64,000 nucleotides of DNA, from assembly GCF_014204625.1 (NCBI RefSeq), contig NZ_JACHLU010000005.1, forward strand, positions 222,273 to 286,272, given 5' to 3'. This DNA comes from Gillisella vitis. GTDB lineage: Bacteria; Pseudomonadota; Alphaproteobacteria; Rhizobiales; Rhizobiaceae. The position numbers and the translations under genes are program-made. Shown in pieces: positions 63,910 to 64,000 of the stretch. Every line of letters starts with the position of its first letter. The stretch's first letter is position 1. A model generated the notes under the pieces. It saw nothing but the letters and a program-made list of their open reading frames with translations. It made no database searches and was not told where the DNA came from.

Positions 63910-64000
63910 AGCCTGTCGCAGTGAATAGGATTCACTGCGACAGGCTTTAGCTCTTTCTTTTTCGCATGTACGTTATCGTTTTATTGAGGACAATAAAACG
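63906..64000. repeat. 95-bp dyad repeat, copy 2, reaching the right edge
   Basis: It matches 56711-56805 with a single difference. The left palindrome is perfect here: 21-base arms at 63906-63926 and 63930-63950 around AGG. The right palindrome CGTTTTATTG-AGGA-CAATAAAACG is at 63977-64000. The element probably continues beyond the window. The phosphorylase stop codon TAA is 63907-63909, inside the repeat. Confidence 0.9.

Noticed and set aside
56711..64000. CRISPR array or insertion sequence as explanation of the 95-bp repeats
   Set aside because: Only two copies 7 kb apart, no spacers, no transposase gene and no target duplications seen. A mosaic palindromic repeat fits better.

Overview
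The window looks like chromosome or a large replicon of an alphaproteobacterium of the family Rhizobiaceae, most likely the Agrobacterium/Allorhizobium group. This is inferred from gene content, from an iron-sulfur photolyase with the PhrB cysteine pattern of Agrobacterium, and from interspersed RIME-like palindromes. No taxonomic search was run. Nearly all of the window is coding, with short spacings, many 4- or 8-base start/stop overlaps, and several TTG or GTG starts.

Layout. 1-1.5 kb: the end of a HAD hydrolase and an amine-oxidase-type flavoprotein. 1.8-4.9 kb: two translationally coupled photolyase-family genes. 5.0-21.5 kb: a complete aerobic nicotinate catabolic island. It holds nicC, nicB and nicA (minus strand), a MarR regulator and a TetR regulator, nicE-nicD-nicX-nicF, a branched-chain-amino-acid-type ABC importer, and XdhC-like and MocA-like genes that should mature the molybdenum hydroxylase NicAB. 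21.7 kb: tRNA-Ser(UGA). 22-28.2 kb: a DUF1275 membrane protein, a small hypothetical, fused secDF, and a CpxR/CpxA-like two-component pair. 28.2-32.7 kb: an ABC exporter preceded by a possible 29-codon leader ORF, and a large MscS-type channel. 33-36.8 kb: a ferric-iron ABC importer (binding protein, double permease, ATPase). 37.1-48 kb: an iron-siderophore operon with ECF sigma factor, FecR-type anti-sigma, TonB receptor, binding protein, siderophore-interacting flavoprotein, two FecCD permeases, ATPase and an exporter-type ABC protein. 48-56.7 kb: a sugar ABC importer with a GH38 alpha-mannosidase and a ROK regulator. 56.8-64 kb: a degenerate ROK regulator, a LacI regulator, and a divergent PotABCD-like importer ending in a purine-nucleoside/MTA phosphorylase-family gene.

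How the parts work together. In the nic island, nicotinate would enter through the ABC importer, be hydroxylated by NicAB (Fe-S, Mo and a tri-heme membrane tail), decarboxylated and hydroxylated by NicC, ring-opened by NicX, deformylated by NicD, deaminated by NicF and isomerised to fumarate by NicE. Active-site residues of NicX, NicD and NicE sit at constant offsets from the positions I recall for the Pseudomonas putida enzymes.

Recurrent structure beyond genes. (1) Three ABC operons carry a perfect stem-loop directly between the binding-protein gene and the next gene. (2) A RIME-like palindrome family is scattered through the window, and a second 95-bp repeat, with two internal palindromes, occurs at 56.7 kb and at the right edge, bracketing the LacI/ROK/transporter/phosphorylase block. 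Some genes end with stop codons lying inside repeat termini. (3) Perfect or near-perfect operator-like palindromes lie upstream of nicE, of the PotD-like gene and of the iron binding-protein gene, and a 16-bp motif is shared by the nicC and nicA upstream regions.
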